Source: Cryptomeria japonica (taxonomy: Eukaryota; Streptophyta; Pinopsida; Cupressales; Cupressaceae). Taken from it: a stretch of DNA of 60,000 bases. The notes beneath the pieces are model-generated. The model ran no database searches, was not told the origin of the DNA, and worked only from the letters and a program-made list of their open reading frames with translations. The stretch is from assembly GCF_030272615.1 (NCBI RefSeq), contig NC_081413.1:604564709-604624708 (forward strand). Direction: 5' to 3'. A program made the translations under genes and the position numbers. This document shows positions 11,462 to 24,713 of the stretch, one piece after another (position 1 is the stretch's first letter; each line of letters starts with the position of its first letter).

Positions 11462-11523
11462 GATCTAATATGCTCTTTATGATTTAGTCTTTGATCTAAT
11501 ATGCTCTTTATGATTTAGTCTTT
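11462..11523. repeat. 31-bp tandem duplication
   Basis: The words GATCTAATATGCTC begin at 11462 and again at 11493, two nearly identical 31-bp units inside element C. Confidence 0.85.
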
Positions 11524-12031
11524 TTTCTTTTTTCTTTGTCCCTTTCCAATATCAAGCCTTGAAAGCTTTCGTTTGAGCCATTTCCAGCTCTTAATAGTGA
11601 TGCCATTCATTTGGCTTCTCCCATTGCTGTGGCAGTCTTTCAAACTCTTGGTCTTCGAAACTTTAATATGGAAGTTCTTACAACTTTTCTTTAGATGTTT
11701 TTCTAGACAATAGTTTTCTTTGACTCAAAATATGTGAATATCCAAATCTTTCAAGTTTGCTATCAGTATTCACATATTTGTACTTCAAAACTTCAATATG
11801 GAAATTCTTGCAACTTTTCTGTATATGAATACTTGTATTTGAACAACCTTTTGAACATACTTGTGACCTTTTTCCAATTCAATCAATAAATCCATCCAAT
11901 CCATTTGCATACATCTTTTTTAATTTTTTCTTCCATTCTTTGTTCCAACACATTTTTTCAGAATGATTTTTTAAACTATAAATTTTACATGGATGCAAAT
12001 CCCAACGAATGTCTTTGCATATCCTTCTCTA

Positions 12032-12660
12032 TTACAATGAGTCACATAGAATATATTGCATTCTTTGAACTGATTTGTATGAACATACATCATTTTGAAC
12101 ATCATTTTCATCTTTGACATATCCAAGGACTTCATATTTTGGCCTCATTAGTGGCACGATGGGATCTCTCTTTCCTTGCACATACTTTCCTAAACCTTTA
12201 CCCTCATAACTAATTTTTTTCATTATCTTCAAACCAACATTTTGAGAACAACTTTTGTTAGTCTCATCACAAACAACTTCAACAAAATCACACTTACCAA
12301 ATGAAGAACACAAATCTTCTATGTCATATGAACAATCACTAACTAGTGATTTTTTCTTCAAACTTTCATTCTCTTGTCTTGGTTTTCATATTCCCTTCTT
12401 GTATAAACTATTCTCCTCTTCTACTATTTTTCAATTTTTCTTCTAAGTCATCAAACAACTTTACTTTTTCTTCTGCCTCTTCATTTTTCTCTTTAGCTTT
12501 GTTCAATTCTTTGCAAAGATCACAATTTTCATCTAGTAGTTTACATTTTTCTGTTGTCCTCTCTCTTATAAATATAGCCATATTTTTTCTTAATTCCATC
12601 AATTCTTTTCTTAGATCATTTTTCTCTTTCTTAACTCTTTTTCCTATTTCCCCATTGAAA
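12032..12660 (-). pseudogene. element C coiled-coil / G-patch ORF, broken
   Basis: Minus-strand coding text in two frames. The upstream frame (about 12660-12408) is rich in K, E and L with heptad-like spacing (LRKELMELRKN, EEAEEKVKLFDDLEEKL), a likely coiled coil. Downstream, at about 12235-12130, is a G-patch-like segment: KISYEGKGLGKYVQGKRDPI then RPKYEVLGY. G-patch segments are known in plant gypsy polyproteins and in RNA-processing proteins. A stop and frameshift near 12405 break the ORF. It may be a gag-like or gypsy-derived protein; the function is not certain. Confidence 0.55.
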
Positions 12661-13694
12661 TGAATAATTTAAACTTACCTTGTTCACTTGATTTTGATTC
12701 CGTTATTCAAACATGCCTCCTCATTCTCAATATCCTTTTCCTGATATAACCAATCATTCCTCGATATATTTCCTTCTCATCTTTGACCAGCAATCATTCT
12801 TTTATTCTTTGATGACAAGTTACTAACAATAAATCGAGCTCCCAAAATATTGATTTTGACATATATCTTACTCAGATTTAAAGGGACTTGAAATAATTCA
12901 ACTATCTCCTTTTCCAATGGATGTTTGGTGAATTTTTATGATCTATTATCTTCAATTTTCAATAGTCTCCTAATGCCTGTGGGCTCCTCCTTGGTTTGTG
13001 GTAGTTTTCCTCAATTTCTCTTTTCAACACCTTTTCGGACAACCTTAATTTTCATTCGATTTGTGATCTTCTCACAACAACGTCACAACTTCCTTGGCAC
13101 GGTCTACTTCACAATCACATCAGTGTTGGTTTGGCTACTTCCCTTTAGGTGACTGGGATCTTTTTGAGAGGCATAATCTCCTCCTCTAGTCTATGATTGA
13201 CAACATTTTAATAGATTTTTCTCTCTCTTTATGAAAAACTATCAGTTCCTTCTCATCTTGGATGCTATCAACTTTCTTTGATGGAGCAATTTTAGCTTGC
13301 TTCTTTGTTTTAGTCTTTTGCAACACTTCAGCACTGTGATCTCCTTTTCATCTTTTAGCTGACAACAATCTTCTTTTCTGCAATAGATGTTTGGTTTCAC
13401 ATTCTAATCAATATCCATGATCTTCAAAAAAATTTCTATGCTCTTTTCTCTTGACTATAGCTATTTGGTTATTTGCTCACCTTCTTGTATAGCAGCTTAC
13501 TTTAACATTTTCTTCGGACTGCGACTTTTGATGTCTCACAATCTTCTGATATCTTAGAACCAAAACCTGTGACCTCTACCATTCTTTGACTCAAACTTCT
13601 GAAACGTGAATCACCTGAGATTTCACTTGATTTCTTGAGCTTTCCCACGATCAACTAGTTTTGATATGCTTCACGCCCAAGATCTACAACATTT

Positions 13695-13706
13695 GCTCTG
13701 TTACCA
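13695..13706 (-). other. element C primer binding site
   Basis: On the minus strand this reads TGGTAACAGAGC, one base different from the initiator-Met tRNA complement TGGTATCAGAGC. It lies three bases inside the right LTR, where minus-strand synthesis would start. Confidence 0.65.
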
Positions 13707-13709
13707 CTC

Positions 13710-13972
13710 TAGTAAGGTGGGTGGAGAAAAACATAATAATTTGAACACAGAAAATAATGTCTTGTTGCACAAAAACATAGTTTTATCGCTTCACTTAGAA
13801 GAATTGCATCTGGTTCTATTTATAGATGTCTTTTAGAAAGATGGAGAAATTTCTAGAAACATGTTTCACTGACTATTGGTTTTCTAGACTTTTCTTTGAC
13901 TGATCTTTCAAACTTGTGCATTTAATATGGTCCATGGTGGTAGATAGTAGAAATTACTAGAGAGTTCTAACA
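13710..13972 (-). repeat. element C 5' LTR
   Basis: It starts TAGTAAGGTGG (the TG terminus mutated to TA) and ends GTTCTAACA like its partner. It contains a TATTTATAGA-like TATA region near 13822. Confidence 0.6.
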
Positions 13973-15367
13973 AGAAGTTTTTATTAAATGAAATAAGGGA
14001 ATTACAAGAAAAAGAAGTTTTTATTAAATGAAACAATGGAATTACAAGAATAAAGCTATGAATAAGTAACTAAAAGAAGTGAAAGACTATACAATGAGTC
14101 AATTAAAGAATAATTGAAGAAGTACAAATTATTTCATAACTTCAAAAAATAAATTATTCTGATTAAGAGGGTGCAAAATTTGGAAGTGAAAAATTTGTTC
14201 TTTGATTACTGAAGCTTATTCATGACATCAACATTCTTTCAAAAAAAAATAGAATTCTCTAATTACTTCAATCAATATAAATAATAATAATAATAAAATT
14301 AAGAAATACTTTTGATGGTACTATTTAAACATGATATCTTTTAGGTGTATCCCATGCGATTCAATTTACTAATTTCAACTACATTCATTTTAATATTTTA
14401 TAAAAGTTATATAATAGCCTTATAATTGCTCCACTAAAGGAACAATCTGGCATTCATTTGTATTTTAAAATGGTGCTAAATTCACAAACAAAGAGGAGCA
14501 TATTCGATGTTTGAAACATCTCGATAATGTTAAAGTGTTATCCAACATGATTTATTCTAGTGTTGATTACTTAGAAAGGGTTATCATATATATTTGCATG
14601 TTAGTTGTAAATAGTTTTTATTTAATGTGTCTTATATTGAATTTGAAGAATTTTCAATATATTTTTCTTATATTATATTAAGCGATTCAAAGATCATAAA
14701 AATAGGAAAAATTTATGGATAGATGTATCCTTTTATGACAAATGTATCCTTTTATGACAAATGTATCTCTTTTTGACAAATTTTTAATAGATTTTATATT
14801 TCTAATACTCTCAAATAAACATTATTTCTTCATAGAAAATAATAAGATAATAGAAGTTGCCTACAACATGTACAAATGAAGAAATTTTAATGTCAATTCC
14901 AACTCAAAAGTATACAAACTTATCTATGCTCAAGGTTTGGTGAAGACATTTGTAAGCTACTCACCAATTTGTATATTGAATAGCTTAAATTATTGAAGAC
15001 ATTATCATGAGTAAAATGAATATGTAATTCAACATGTCCTGGGTAAACATGGGACATAGGATTCCTAGACAACTTAGACAAATTTTGAATACAAAAATAC
15101 AAAGAAGTAGGATGAAGTTGTGGGTATTGAAGATACTCAAGAATTTGTCCAAGTCACATCACTTCATATGTTACATTGTAACATTAGATTGCTTCTTGCA
15201 ACTCCATAAATAATAGTGACTCCATTATTAAAGTAGTAAACAAAGGTTGATTTTGTAGGTTCTATCCAACCTAGCTAATTTGAATCTAAGAAACTAGTAA
15301 GTTTGAAGTAGTCATACTTTTAATATTCCAATACCAAAATTTTCTTTCCTCAAGAAGAAAGCATAGA
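13973..15367. other. AT-rich spacer with small tandem duplications
   Basis: No gene is recognised. A 40-bp unit starting AGAAGTTTTTATTAAATGAA is present at 13973 and 14013. A 19-bp unit (ATGTATCCTTTTATGACAA) is repeated three times at 14723, 14742 and 14761. An (ATA)n run lies near 14281. Confidence 0.7.
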
Positions 15368-15789
15368 ATTTTGTTTTTGATTATATAAGAAGGGAGACGG
15401 CCCTGAACTGAGAACAATAAATAATTACATAGTTAAATATTCAGGCAAAGAATAACCACCCAGAGATCAAACAAAAAAAAGAGCCCTCCCTTCAAAAATA
15501 ATAAAAAACTTTCATAGTTTTGAAGCTAGCTCTGCACATCCTAACTAACCTCCAGCTTCTAGAGTTATCATCCCACTTATAAACATTATTAATAAGCATA
15601 CTACTCAAGGTTTTATCAATAACATCAGTAGATAGCATATTACTAAAAGTCTTATCAGTCCTAGCATAATTAAAGTTAACATTAAAGGGTATGGAGACCC
15701 AACACAACATCCTTAATATGAACATAAGCAAAAAGGAATAGAAAACCAGAACCCAAAGAGCAGCTAATCCTTCTTAAGTAGATTGTAGT

Positions 15790-17560
15790 TCTGCTAGAGT
15801 CTCCTAAGATCATATTCCCAGGTGTCCATCTTCTCCTCGTCATCACCTGCAGCTTGCTCCATATGGCCTTGCTTCGACATCTTCTTGTTGTTCTTTTTAA
15901 TCCTCCCTAACCAGAAACTATGCCTGGAACAATATTCTTCATAAACCCATTCATAATGCAGCAAAGGGAGTTTAAGGCATCGCACAGGTTTTGGATTTTC
16001 TAGTTCTCTTCCTTGTTCCTCTTCTCGAGAGTAGCGACTCTCCCCGTCAGCTCCAATAAATTCTCATATAGATTATTGTTGTCATATGTTTTAATAGGGG
16101 AGTCCTAGGAACAGGGGACCATCTCCTCATCACCCGACAAATTACAGGCCTCAGGAATTTATTTCAGAGTATCTGAATCCTCCTTTGTGTCGTTGATGTC
16201 GTTCCCTTCTTTCTTGTCTTCCATTTCCTCTTTGAAATTCTCTTTAGGGTCATCCTCCTCCTCCTAGAAATCCTCATCTTTAGAGTTCTCAACAGATTTA
16301 TCATCCTCCTCCAAATCATAAATTTCCTCTAGATTTTTAACATTGGTCCTATTATCAGGTTTTTTGTTTTCCTCTTTTCTTTCCTTAGGCCAAAACTTAG
16401 CTAACCTTCTTTCCCCATAGCTGCTATCAATTTTGTCTTGTTCTAAAGGTTTTTCCTCCTCTTCATCCCAATTGTGTAGCTCTAGGTCTATTGTTATACT
16501 TTTTCTAGTAGACTCTTTACCAATTTTTTAATCTTTAACCAAGGAATTCTTAGGGGTTTCAAGATATCTCTTATCAAGGTTTACATCTAGCAAAGCAAGC
16601 TCTAGTGATTCTTTATCTAGGAGAGTAAGGGTTTGTTTTCCTATTTTCTCAGTAGAGGAGGTGGAGCCAAGTGAACAGTGAGACATAGGATTGACAAGCA
16701 CAAGCTTGGAGGACTTCCCAGATATTTTTGAGAATTCCTATCATTCCCAAGTGTAGGGGAAAAATTTATAAGGCTGGGAGAGTGGTCAACCAAATTTTTT
16801 TAAAGAAGATAGATAAGGCACTAGTGGAGTGGGGGGTTGGTGCCATTTTGAATGTAGGATTCTAAGGAAGAAAATAGAAGGAAAGGAAAATTGATTTTCT
16901 CCCCATGCCTAATATGATTGAGAATAAGAAAATGATAACCGGCACAATAGTGTATCTACCTTCTAGCATAAAATACTTCATAACATAATAACTAACCATG
17001 GGGAATGGTTTAGGAAGATCCAAGCAACCATACCTATTTTGAATTTCCTCCAGTTTCTCACCTTTCTTAAAGAATTTTTTCATAAACCCTTTGTAGTCAC
17101 CACTGTTGCGTCTTTACACCCATTCACCCACATTCGATAGACTGGTAACCTCCGCTATATAATATTGCATCATAGTGAAGGAGATCCTCCCAATAGTCAC
17201 TACAACATTTTGCCAAGAGTTCCAGAACTACACTATCAGGGCCTTATTGTAACCCTTTATAGCTAGAAAGAAGGGGGTAAAACCAACATTCTGAAACAGC
17301 TCCCAAATCTCCTCATTGTCATGAATCCCATCACAATTTTTAGGCTTAGTTCTCATAAGAGGGCCCCCCATGTTGGAAGTAGGACAAACAAAGCACATAT
17401 TATCTCTATGAAAATGACCCACGAAACAACTCAGGTTCTTCACAATCGCGGGAAAATGTAAAGAAATATTTCTGGAAAGGTCATTTATTAGATTTTTCTC
17501 ACCGTTGTCCTCACATGTGTGATACCCTTTCAAATCATTAAACTTTAAGGCTCCATGAAA
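15790..17560 (-). pseudogene. ORF-X, copy 2, downstream of LINE RNase H
   Basis: Unknown family. A first block (17228-17533) contains ELFQNVGFTPFFLAIKGY. A second (16862-17083) ends in YFMLEGRY (about 16952-16975). After a frameshift the text continues NHIRHGEKI (16894-16920), then NPPLH followed by a stop (about 16824). This TL/MLEGR..NHIRHG..PLH order and spacing matches copies 1 and 3. Downstream are an E/D-rich stretch (about 16200-16500), a coiled coil (LTGRVATLEKRNKEEN, about 16010-16060) and a basic then acidic tail ending at 15794. It sits on the same strand right after the LINE RNase H. Many breaks are present. Confidence 0.6.
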
Positions 17561-17879
17561 ATAGAAAAACGTTGCCTTTACTTCTAATAAAAACCCAATC
17601 TAAAGAGATCCATTCAAAGTCATGAGCCTTAGTTCCCATACCAGCCTCTAGACCCTTTGGTTCCATGTCATCTCCATCATACATAGTCTAGTTGGAAAAA
17701 GAACATGTAAGCATAAGGTTCCAAATCACCCAAACCCCACCGTCATACTATAGGGGCCCACATAATTTTTGAAAATTTCAAAAAAGGTGGTCATTTAAAT
17801 AAGTACTCAAAACTCGACCATTAGAACCCTTGTTGGTGTTTGCCCTTGTTCCCCTGTTTACACCTAAGCCTTTCTTGAG

Positions 17880-20800
17880 CCAGAATCTCTTTGAGCTCCT
17901 TAGAGATTTCACTAAAGTTAAAAAAATTGACAATCCTCATTCCTCAGACCCTAATTGACAGTAAGGTTGACTGCCATATTTTCCTCCTTGTAGGTATGCT
18001 GAACAATAATACTCTCAAAGAGATTAAGGAGACTTTTACAATTGTTTATAATCCCACGGATCTCCCAAGGGGGGAAATGGAGTTATTAAGATAGTCAATG
18101 ATCAACTTTGAATCTCCTTCCAAGATTACATTCCCTATCAAGATATGTTGAAGCCTAGAGAGGCCCATCCAAGTCACCAAAGCTTCAGCTCTGTTATTAG
18201 TGTCAATAGCCAAATTTATCCCATGTCCTTCAATCAACCTTCCCCCCTGATCTCTAATTAAGACACCCACCTCAGATAGACCAGGGTTACCTTTAAAGAA
18301 ACCATCAAAATTAGACTTGATCCAACCCGAATCTAGAGGGAGTCAAGTGTAGCTTTTTCTCAGTAACAAGTTATTCCAGTTAAGATTCAAGAAGTTATGT
18401 TGAATGCCCCATTTTTTTCTTAGTGGAGGTCCAAAAAAGTACGTAAGACCTTGGAGATAACTGGGGAGCCCACATTGACATTTTCTCTCACCTGTTGTTT
18501 TATGATATTGGTGAGAACATTAATATTTTCCCTTTCTTCTCTGAAAAATTTGTTATTTCATTCCTTTGAGATGTTCCAAGATAAAATTGACAGAATTTGA
18601 AGCCACATATTCTTTGCAACTAGGTGAGAGTAGGGGGTCATAGTCCATTAATCCATGAAGTTTCTCATGGTTTAAGGATGAATCCAATAAATTTTCAAGT
18701 CCTTCAGAATAGCATCCCAAATCTTCTGAGCAAAACTACAATGTAGAAATATATGATCTATACTTTCTGTGTTCTTATAACAAGCTCACATCTATTGGCA
18801 AAGGAGAAGCCCCACTTGTTAAGATTATAAATAGTTAGAATCCTTTCATGAGCCATAGCCCATGAAATTTTTTTTATTTTAGGAATTAGTTCTTTGATCC
18901 AAATTTCTTTCCAATTGAAATTCTCTGCAGTATCTACCTCCATATCCTAGTAAGCCAATTTGGCAGTGAAGGTTCTCGATGAGTTGATTTTCCATATCCA
19001 TTCATACTCCATATGAGAGGAGAAAAGGGAACAATAAAGAAGAATATCTAAGAGCTCCTTAGCCTCCATCATAAGTGGATCTTTAACCTTCAAAAGGATA
19101 TCAGAATGGTTAGTGATAGTCCCTTTCAAATTTCTCCAAGCAGCTCTCTCCCCTTGCCACACTATGTAGTCATGCACTTTCACCCCATAGCATCTACTTA
19201 GGAAGGCATAGATGTTTCTAAGATGTGGGCGATCAGTAAGGGCCTGGCAGTGTGCCCAAACATCTTTCCAGAAGTCAATTCTTTTTCCATTGCCCATAAT
19301 AATTTTGCCATTCTTTTTCATGTCCTTTCTAGTTTTAGAAACATTATTCTGAATGGGGGAAGCAGAAGGTAGCTCGATAAAATTTATGAACTTATTAGAG
19401 ATTGAAGTATGAAGGTATTTATCTCTTGGAATGCTGGTCCAATCCATCTCCCCTCCAAATAGGTGCCACCCATTTTCAGTTAATAGGGCTCTATTGAAGG
19501 TCTTAATTTTTCTTATACCTAGCCCCCCCATGTTCATAGGTCTACACACTTTTTCCCAAGCAACTAGGGAAATTCTATTTCTTTCTTCAGTTCTTGAACA
19601 AAGGAATCTATTTTGAATTCTTTTAATATTTTCCATCACAACCCTGAGCAATTTAGAAAGGGAAAGGTAATAGATAGGTAAATTTTATAGACATGATTTC
19701 ACCAGTTGTAATTTGCCTACCATACTAAGGAGATTCCCTTTTCAGCCAGCTAGTTTCTTTTGGAACCTGTCAAGAATTTCATTCCAAAAGAATGAGGAAG
19801 GAATGTTAGGGATGGGGGGAAGCCCAAGATAAGAATCAAGGAGGGTAGAAATTTGGCAAGCTAAGATAGTATAGATTTTAGCTTGAAGAGTGGGATTAAC
19901 ATTCATGAAGAATAGATTGCTCTCTACATAGTTAATATATTGTCGAGAGATTTGAGCATAATTTTCCAAGATTATTTTCCAATGTTTACCCTCAAAGACA
20001 TAGGCCTCTCCAGATAGAATATTATCATCCACAAATTTCTGGTGCATGATAGGATCGAGAGTAGTAGCAGCCTTGACTTCTTTGAGAGAGCCAACTCTTC
20101 TTATTTTTTTAATATTTCTGCCCAGGACTTCAACAACAATGATTAATAGGTAGAGAGGTAGAGGATCTCCCCGACGGGGCCCTTTCTTATTGGATAAGTG
20201 GCCCTTTGGGATCCCATTAAGAAGGACAAAAAAGTTAGGGGTACAAACACATTGTTCTATCATTTTTAAGAATCTTCCTTTGAACCCAAATCTTTTAAGG
20301 ACTTCATAGAGGAAATCCCAAGAAACCCTGTAATAGGCCTTAGAGATATCAAGTTTAAAAGCCATGGAGGGTTTTTCATTATTCTCCATTGAGTGGATAA
20401 GTTCATGCATCACAATTACATCATCAAAAATGTGTCTACCTTTCACAAACCCTTTCTGATTACCAAAGATTAACTTATGAAGCCAGGGTTTTATTCTATT
20501 GACAAGACCTTGGAGAGGACCTTGTAAACCATGTTACAAAGACTAATAGGTCTGAAGACTTTGGTGGAAACAACATTATCATGTTTAGGGATTAAAGATA
20601 TGAAAGTATCATTGATCTATTTATGGAGTTTACCTGTTATAAAGAATTTCTTAACCGCATTGAACACATCAGCTCCCATGATATCCTAGTGATCTTGGAA
20701 GAAGGCAAGGGGAAACCCATCCGAACCCAGGGCCTTACAAGGCACAAAGGAAAATAGAGCAATCTGCACCTCTTGCATGGTGACCCTTTTAGTCAGTATA

Positions 20801-22141
20801 GATAATTCCTCAACCCCAATAACTTTAGGGATAACATCGAAGAGGTTGTGGGGGTTCTAGAGACCACTTTGGCCATTAGGAGAGTTTAAGCTAAGGAAAT
20901 CAATGAAAAGAGCGGCCATTTCATCCTCATCCTCCACCATAGTACCATCTTATTTAAGGAGTTTCCTTATTATGTTTCTACTTTTGTTCTTGATTGTATA
21001 TTGGTGGAAGAACTTAGTGTTTTTATCACTTTCATTTAGCCACTGTATCCTTGATTTTTGTTTCCAGAACACCTCTTCCTTTCTCTTAAAGAGAATTCAT
21101 TGATTTCTTAAATCCACTTCCTCTTCGTACTCTTTTTCAAGTGCAGTCATCTCTTCGATCTTAGTTTGAATCTTCCCCAAGCCATAAATAATGGACATTT
21201 TTTGTTCAAAGATATTGCCGAAGGAGTATCGGTTCCAACCCTTGACCTCATCTTTAAGAAGTTTAACCTTTTGAGAAATTTGGTACATAGGAGTGCCCAA
21301 GATTGGAATATTCCACCACTGTTCCACCAACATTCTGAAATCTAGGTGATGAGACCACATCATCTCATACTTGAAAGGGTAATATTTGTGATCAGAATGG
21401 TCATCCAACACCAAAAGGATAGCATTATGATCAGACCTCGATCTAGGGAATGAGCAAAGGGAAAAGGAATCAAAGTTCTCCCAATTAGTAGAGACCAACA
21501 CCCTGTCCAGCCTTACCTGAATCAAATATTTCCCGTGATGTTGGTTAGACCAAGTTAAATTAGAACCACTAAGGTTAATGTCCATGAAACCAAAGGAGGA
21601 GATGAAATCAGCATGATCAATCATACTCTCCGAGTAGTGCTCACAACCACCAGCTTTATTAGACGGGTACAAAGACGAGTTGAAATCTCCCCCAGTCATC
21701 CATAGGTCATTCTTTTGATCTTGAATGAGACAACACAGAGTGGACCGAAGACAAGCTCTAGGGGACCTAGCATTAGGGGCATAAACATTAACAAGGTACC
21801 ATTGGAGATTGGTTCTAAGATCTTTCATCCTGATAACCAGGCAAATTTTTTTCAGAGTGAATCAATGAGCCTTTAAAAAAAGTAGGGTTCCAAAGAGTGG
21901 CAATTCCCCCAGAAGCATCATTAAAGTCATAATTTAAGAAGGAGGAGGTAGCCCAAATGGAGTAAGTAGCCTTTTGAAAATTCTCCTTATTCAATTTAGT
22001 CTCTTGAATCATTAAAATATCCATCTTTTGCTCCATTATCTTACATCTTAACATATGTTGTTTTATCAAGCCATTCAAACCCTGAACATTCCATGAGAGG
22101 ACTTTCATAAAAACCAAACCAAAAAAAATAACTCTAGCCAC
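17880..22141 (-). pseudogene. LINE ORF2: endonuclease, reverse transcriptase, RNase H
   Basis: Would nick target DNA and copy the LINE RNA into it. The APE-type endonuclease opens with MKVLSWNVQGLNG (about 22108), then IQETKL, a frameshift near 21820, VNVYAPN, GGDFNSSL, LDRVLVS and the catalytic SRSDHN (about 21440). RT motifs follow: KLDISKAYYRVSW (the second Asp of this motif is Tyr), GDPL, and FVDD at 20024-20035 where F/YxDD is usual. The zinc-finger-like region is at 18758-18943, where the second Cys of CELC is lost (CELV). RNase H is at 17880-18330, with NRAEAL and LEGDSK carrying catalytic acids. Stops occur near 20446-21097, at 19651-19742 and at 18270. The start at 22108 is preferred because it begins the conserved endonuclease. 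Confidence 0.85.
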
Positions 22142-22172
22142 CTAAATAGAGACAAACCCAACAATGAGGAAA

Positions 22173-23503
22173 TTAAGTTTTCTTCTTTTTATTTTCTAAA
22201 AACCCTTCTAGGGTTGTTTGTTTCCCTATCGCTACCTCACGCTTTGCATCTTTTTGTCTAGTGTCTCTCAAAGAAGGTCGTCCACCCTTACTGTTGCCTG
22301 CCACATCCACTTTTTTATTCTTTTTATTCTTAGTGGCAACCTGTGTCCACTCTTTATCTTCCATTTCATCTTTAGTTAATCATAACTTTTACTTTGTTGG
22401 CAGAGGTGTGGAAGAGAATCCCAGAATGTGTAGATTTTCCTTTTTAGGGGTTAACATCTGGTTATCCTGATTAACATTTTCTTTATTTTGGGAGAGCACA
22501 TGAACTTTAGCTGCAATAACTGAGATTTCACATGGAGTAGCTTTCTCATTTTTCTCATGTCCTTCCTTCTATCTTAGGTCAATAAACAAGTCACTATTCC
22601 CTGAAGTCTCCGTGGCCAAGTGACAATCCTTAGGAGGATTCATAGGAAGTAGAGGGACTTCACACATCACTGCAACCACAGAGGAGGATGTTGTGTGGTC
22701 ATCAAGTTATTTTCAATCTCCTGATTGGAGGGACCATCCAACACCATGGGGGCTTGCTCCAGATGATTCTTAATCTTATTGCTTTGTTCCTCTTCCAAAA
22801 CATCCATACTTTTAGGGCACAATTATTTATGGTTGTCATTTCTTATACATGCTGAACTAAGATGTCCAAATGGCCATAACTTTGGCAGAAGGCTTTAGCA
22901 TTCTCATACTCAATAGGTTGAACAAAAGATTCTAGCTTAGAGAGGAGGGTAACCATAGTAGGTAGCACAGAGTTGATAGAAACATTAACACAAACATGTG
23001 CAAATAATAAACGTGATCTGCATTGTGTAATACTATCAATAGAAAGGAACTTCCTAAAGGAGCTCGTAATCCCTTTGAGAATCTCTGGATTCCTGAACTC
23101 AAGTGATAGCCCAGGGAGACGAATCCATGTAGGGGCCATAGCACCAAGATCAGCCTAGGGATCAAGGTTAGGTTTCCATTTTCATAAGGAAAGGAAGTGT
23201 ATGTTCCCATAGGTCCAAGGCCCATCCATGAGAGTACTAGACATATCCGATTGATTAGTGAAGCTAAAAAGGAAGAGGCCATTAGCCATATCACTAACGT
23301 ACACACTTCCTTTCAACTTCCACCTAGTAGCAACCCATTTTTTCACCAAGTCTAGAGGAGGAAAAAAATACCAGAAACTTTCCAACCAAGGAGAGGCTTA
23401 GTTAAGCAATAGCTGAGTTCACTAACACATCAACTACCTCTACCTAATGTTCACAAACCACACATCTATCCTGGGGAGTTGGACTATCAGAAGACATCCC
23501 CAT
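22173..23503 (-). pseudogene. LINE ORF1, DUF4283-like RNA-binding protein
   Basis: Plant L1 ORF1 proteins bind the element RNA. A minus-strand Met at 23503 opens the coding text. The block at 23182-23385 holds LVKKWVATRWKLKG and GPWTYGNIHFLSL, and the next (22843-23139) holds PTWIRLPGLSLEF, all characteristic of the DUF4283 domain of plant LINE ORF1. A degenerate zinc-knuckle position follows (FCQSYGHLDILV, missing Cys residues). The C-terminus (22173-22364) is basic and Lys-rich. In-frame stops break it between these blocks. ORF2 starts just downstream on the same strand. Confidence 0.8.
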
Positions 23504-23820
23504 CTTCGTAGGGCTTCCACCCTGGAGTTTCTCCACATAAGTCAAAGATTCAAGCTCTACAAAAATATCAAAATGGTACTGAGGAGAAGAAGGGTGACAT
23601 GATGAATCTACCACCAGAGGGTCCTCCTAAAAAAGTGGGGCAGTCACGTACAACCAGGTTATGGGACCCAACCTATTGGGAGCCCCGAAAAGGACCCCAC
23701 AGATATAGAAATAAAAAACAAAAAAGGAGGCAAGAAACACACGAGGAAATGCTAGCTGGAAGCAGCTAATGGAGGGCTGCCATGAGAGCTAACCGAGGGT
23801 TTTTTTTGGAAAATTTGTTG

Positions 23821-24701
23821 CTACCATGATTGTTGCAACTATGACATTGATAGTTGTTAATTAATGAATTGTTGACAAATTTATCCCTTATATTTAGCTT
23901 TGTTATTTCCTCCAAACAGTCCACCAACATTTCTACAATTGTTAACTTATCCTATTGCTCCATCATTTCCAACTTGATGAAAACTATCAATCATTTCTTC
24001 ATAGCTCTTATTAGAATTTTGTTTGTATCTAATCAATTACAATTTTATAGGTTTCATGAAATCAGATGCCAATATTTGAATTTCATAAGATAGGTTCATG
24101 AGTATTAGTTAAGTAAATTAAATTTCCTATCAAACTCTTATATAATATTTCATCAACTTCTTCACAATTTGGGTCTTTAGTGAACGTGGTTTCTATATCG
24201 ATTGCTATTGATGAATCTTTCTTCTCTTACATTTTTAACAATGTAACAATTCCTTTAGTGTGCTTCATTGAAAAAAAAAAACTCAAATACATCTTTTATT
24301 TAAATTCTAAGAAATTAATGATGTAAACCAAGATCATACACATTAATATTGCTTACCATATATTTGATCAGTTCAAATATAAATAATTGATTAGTGCTAG
24401 TGATGAGAAAATGATCAAAAAATCATACAATGAAAATTAACTTGTTAAAAATAAATAAATTTTATAAATTTTGAACAAAATTGATTCTAAAGTTCCCTTA
24501 AGAAAAAGAACTAATCAATTTTTTTATACCACCCTCTAGGAACCTATTTCAAACCACATACATGTTTTATTTTCTTTTTTCAACAAAAATAGGAGATTGT
24601 ATCTCATATACCTTCCATATTGAATTTCAATTTAGGAATACACCTTTGAAATCTATTTGGTTGGATTTTTATTTATGTTGAGAAGTGAGTGCTATCATCA
24701 G
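23821..24701. other. AT-rich DNA between two LINE copies, no gene
   Basis: No recognisable ORF. An A-run lies near 24271. Confidence 0.5.
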
Positions 24702-24713
24702 TTTGATTATGTT
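24702..24713. repeat. LINE target-site duplication, left copy
   Basis: TTTGATTATGTT, identical to 26638-26649. Between them lies the truncated LINE. This is the signature of target-primed insertion. Confidence 0.85.

Larger units (their letters stand above)
11178..13972 (-). mobile_element. element C: 2.8-kb non-autonomous LTR retrotransposon
   Basis: Two related direct repeats (11178-11350 and 13710-13972) bound the element. Inside the right one lies a tRNA-Met-like primer site, and beside the left one a polypurine tract, so transcription runs on the minus strand. The 5-bp flanks GGAAG (11173-11177) and AGAAG (13973-13977) agree at four of five bases, consistent with a target duplication. 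The interior has no protease, integrase or RT, only a coiled-coil and G-patch ORF. It would depend on enzymes from another element. Confidence 0.7.
15368..23820 (-). mobile_element. L1-type LINE with extra downstream ORF-X, near full length
   Basis: Read on the minus strand: 5' leader (about 23820-23504), ORF1 with a DUF4283-like domain, ORF2 with endonuclease, reverse transcriptase, zinc-finger region and RNase H, then ORF-X and a 3' end of the form ATAATCAAAAACAAAA at about 15370-15384. The same kind of 3' end (TAATCAAAACAA) closes the truncated copy at 26637. Multiple stops and frameshifts make it inactive. No target duplication was found, so both ends are estimates. Confidence 0.8.

Noticed and set aside
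12346-12663. Plus-strand Ser/Phe-rich frame
   Set aside because: Antisense of the Lys/Glu-rich coiled coil in element C.
15368-23820. A target duplication for the near-full LINE
   Set aside because: I searched by eye around both ends and found no convincing match; the ends may be mutated or misplaced.
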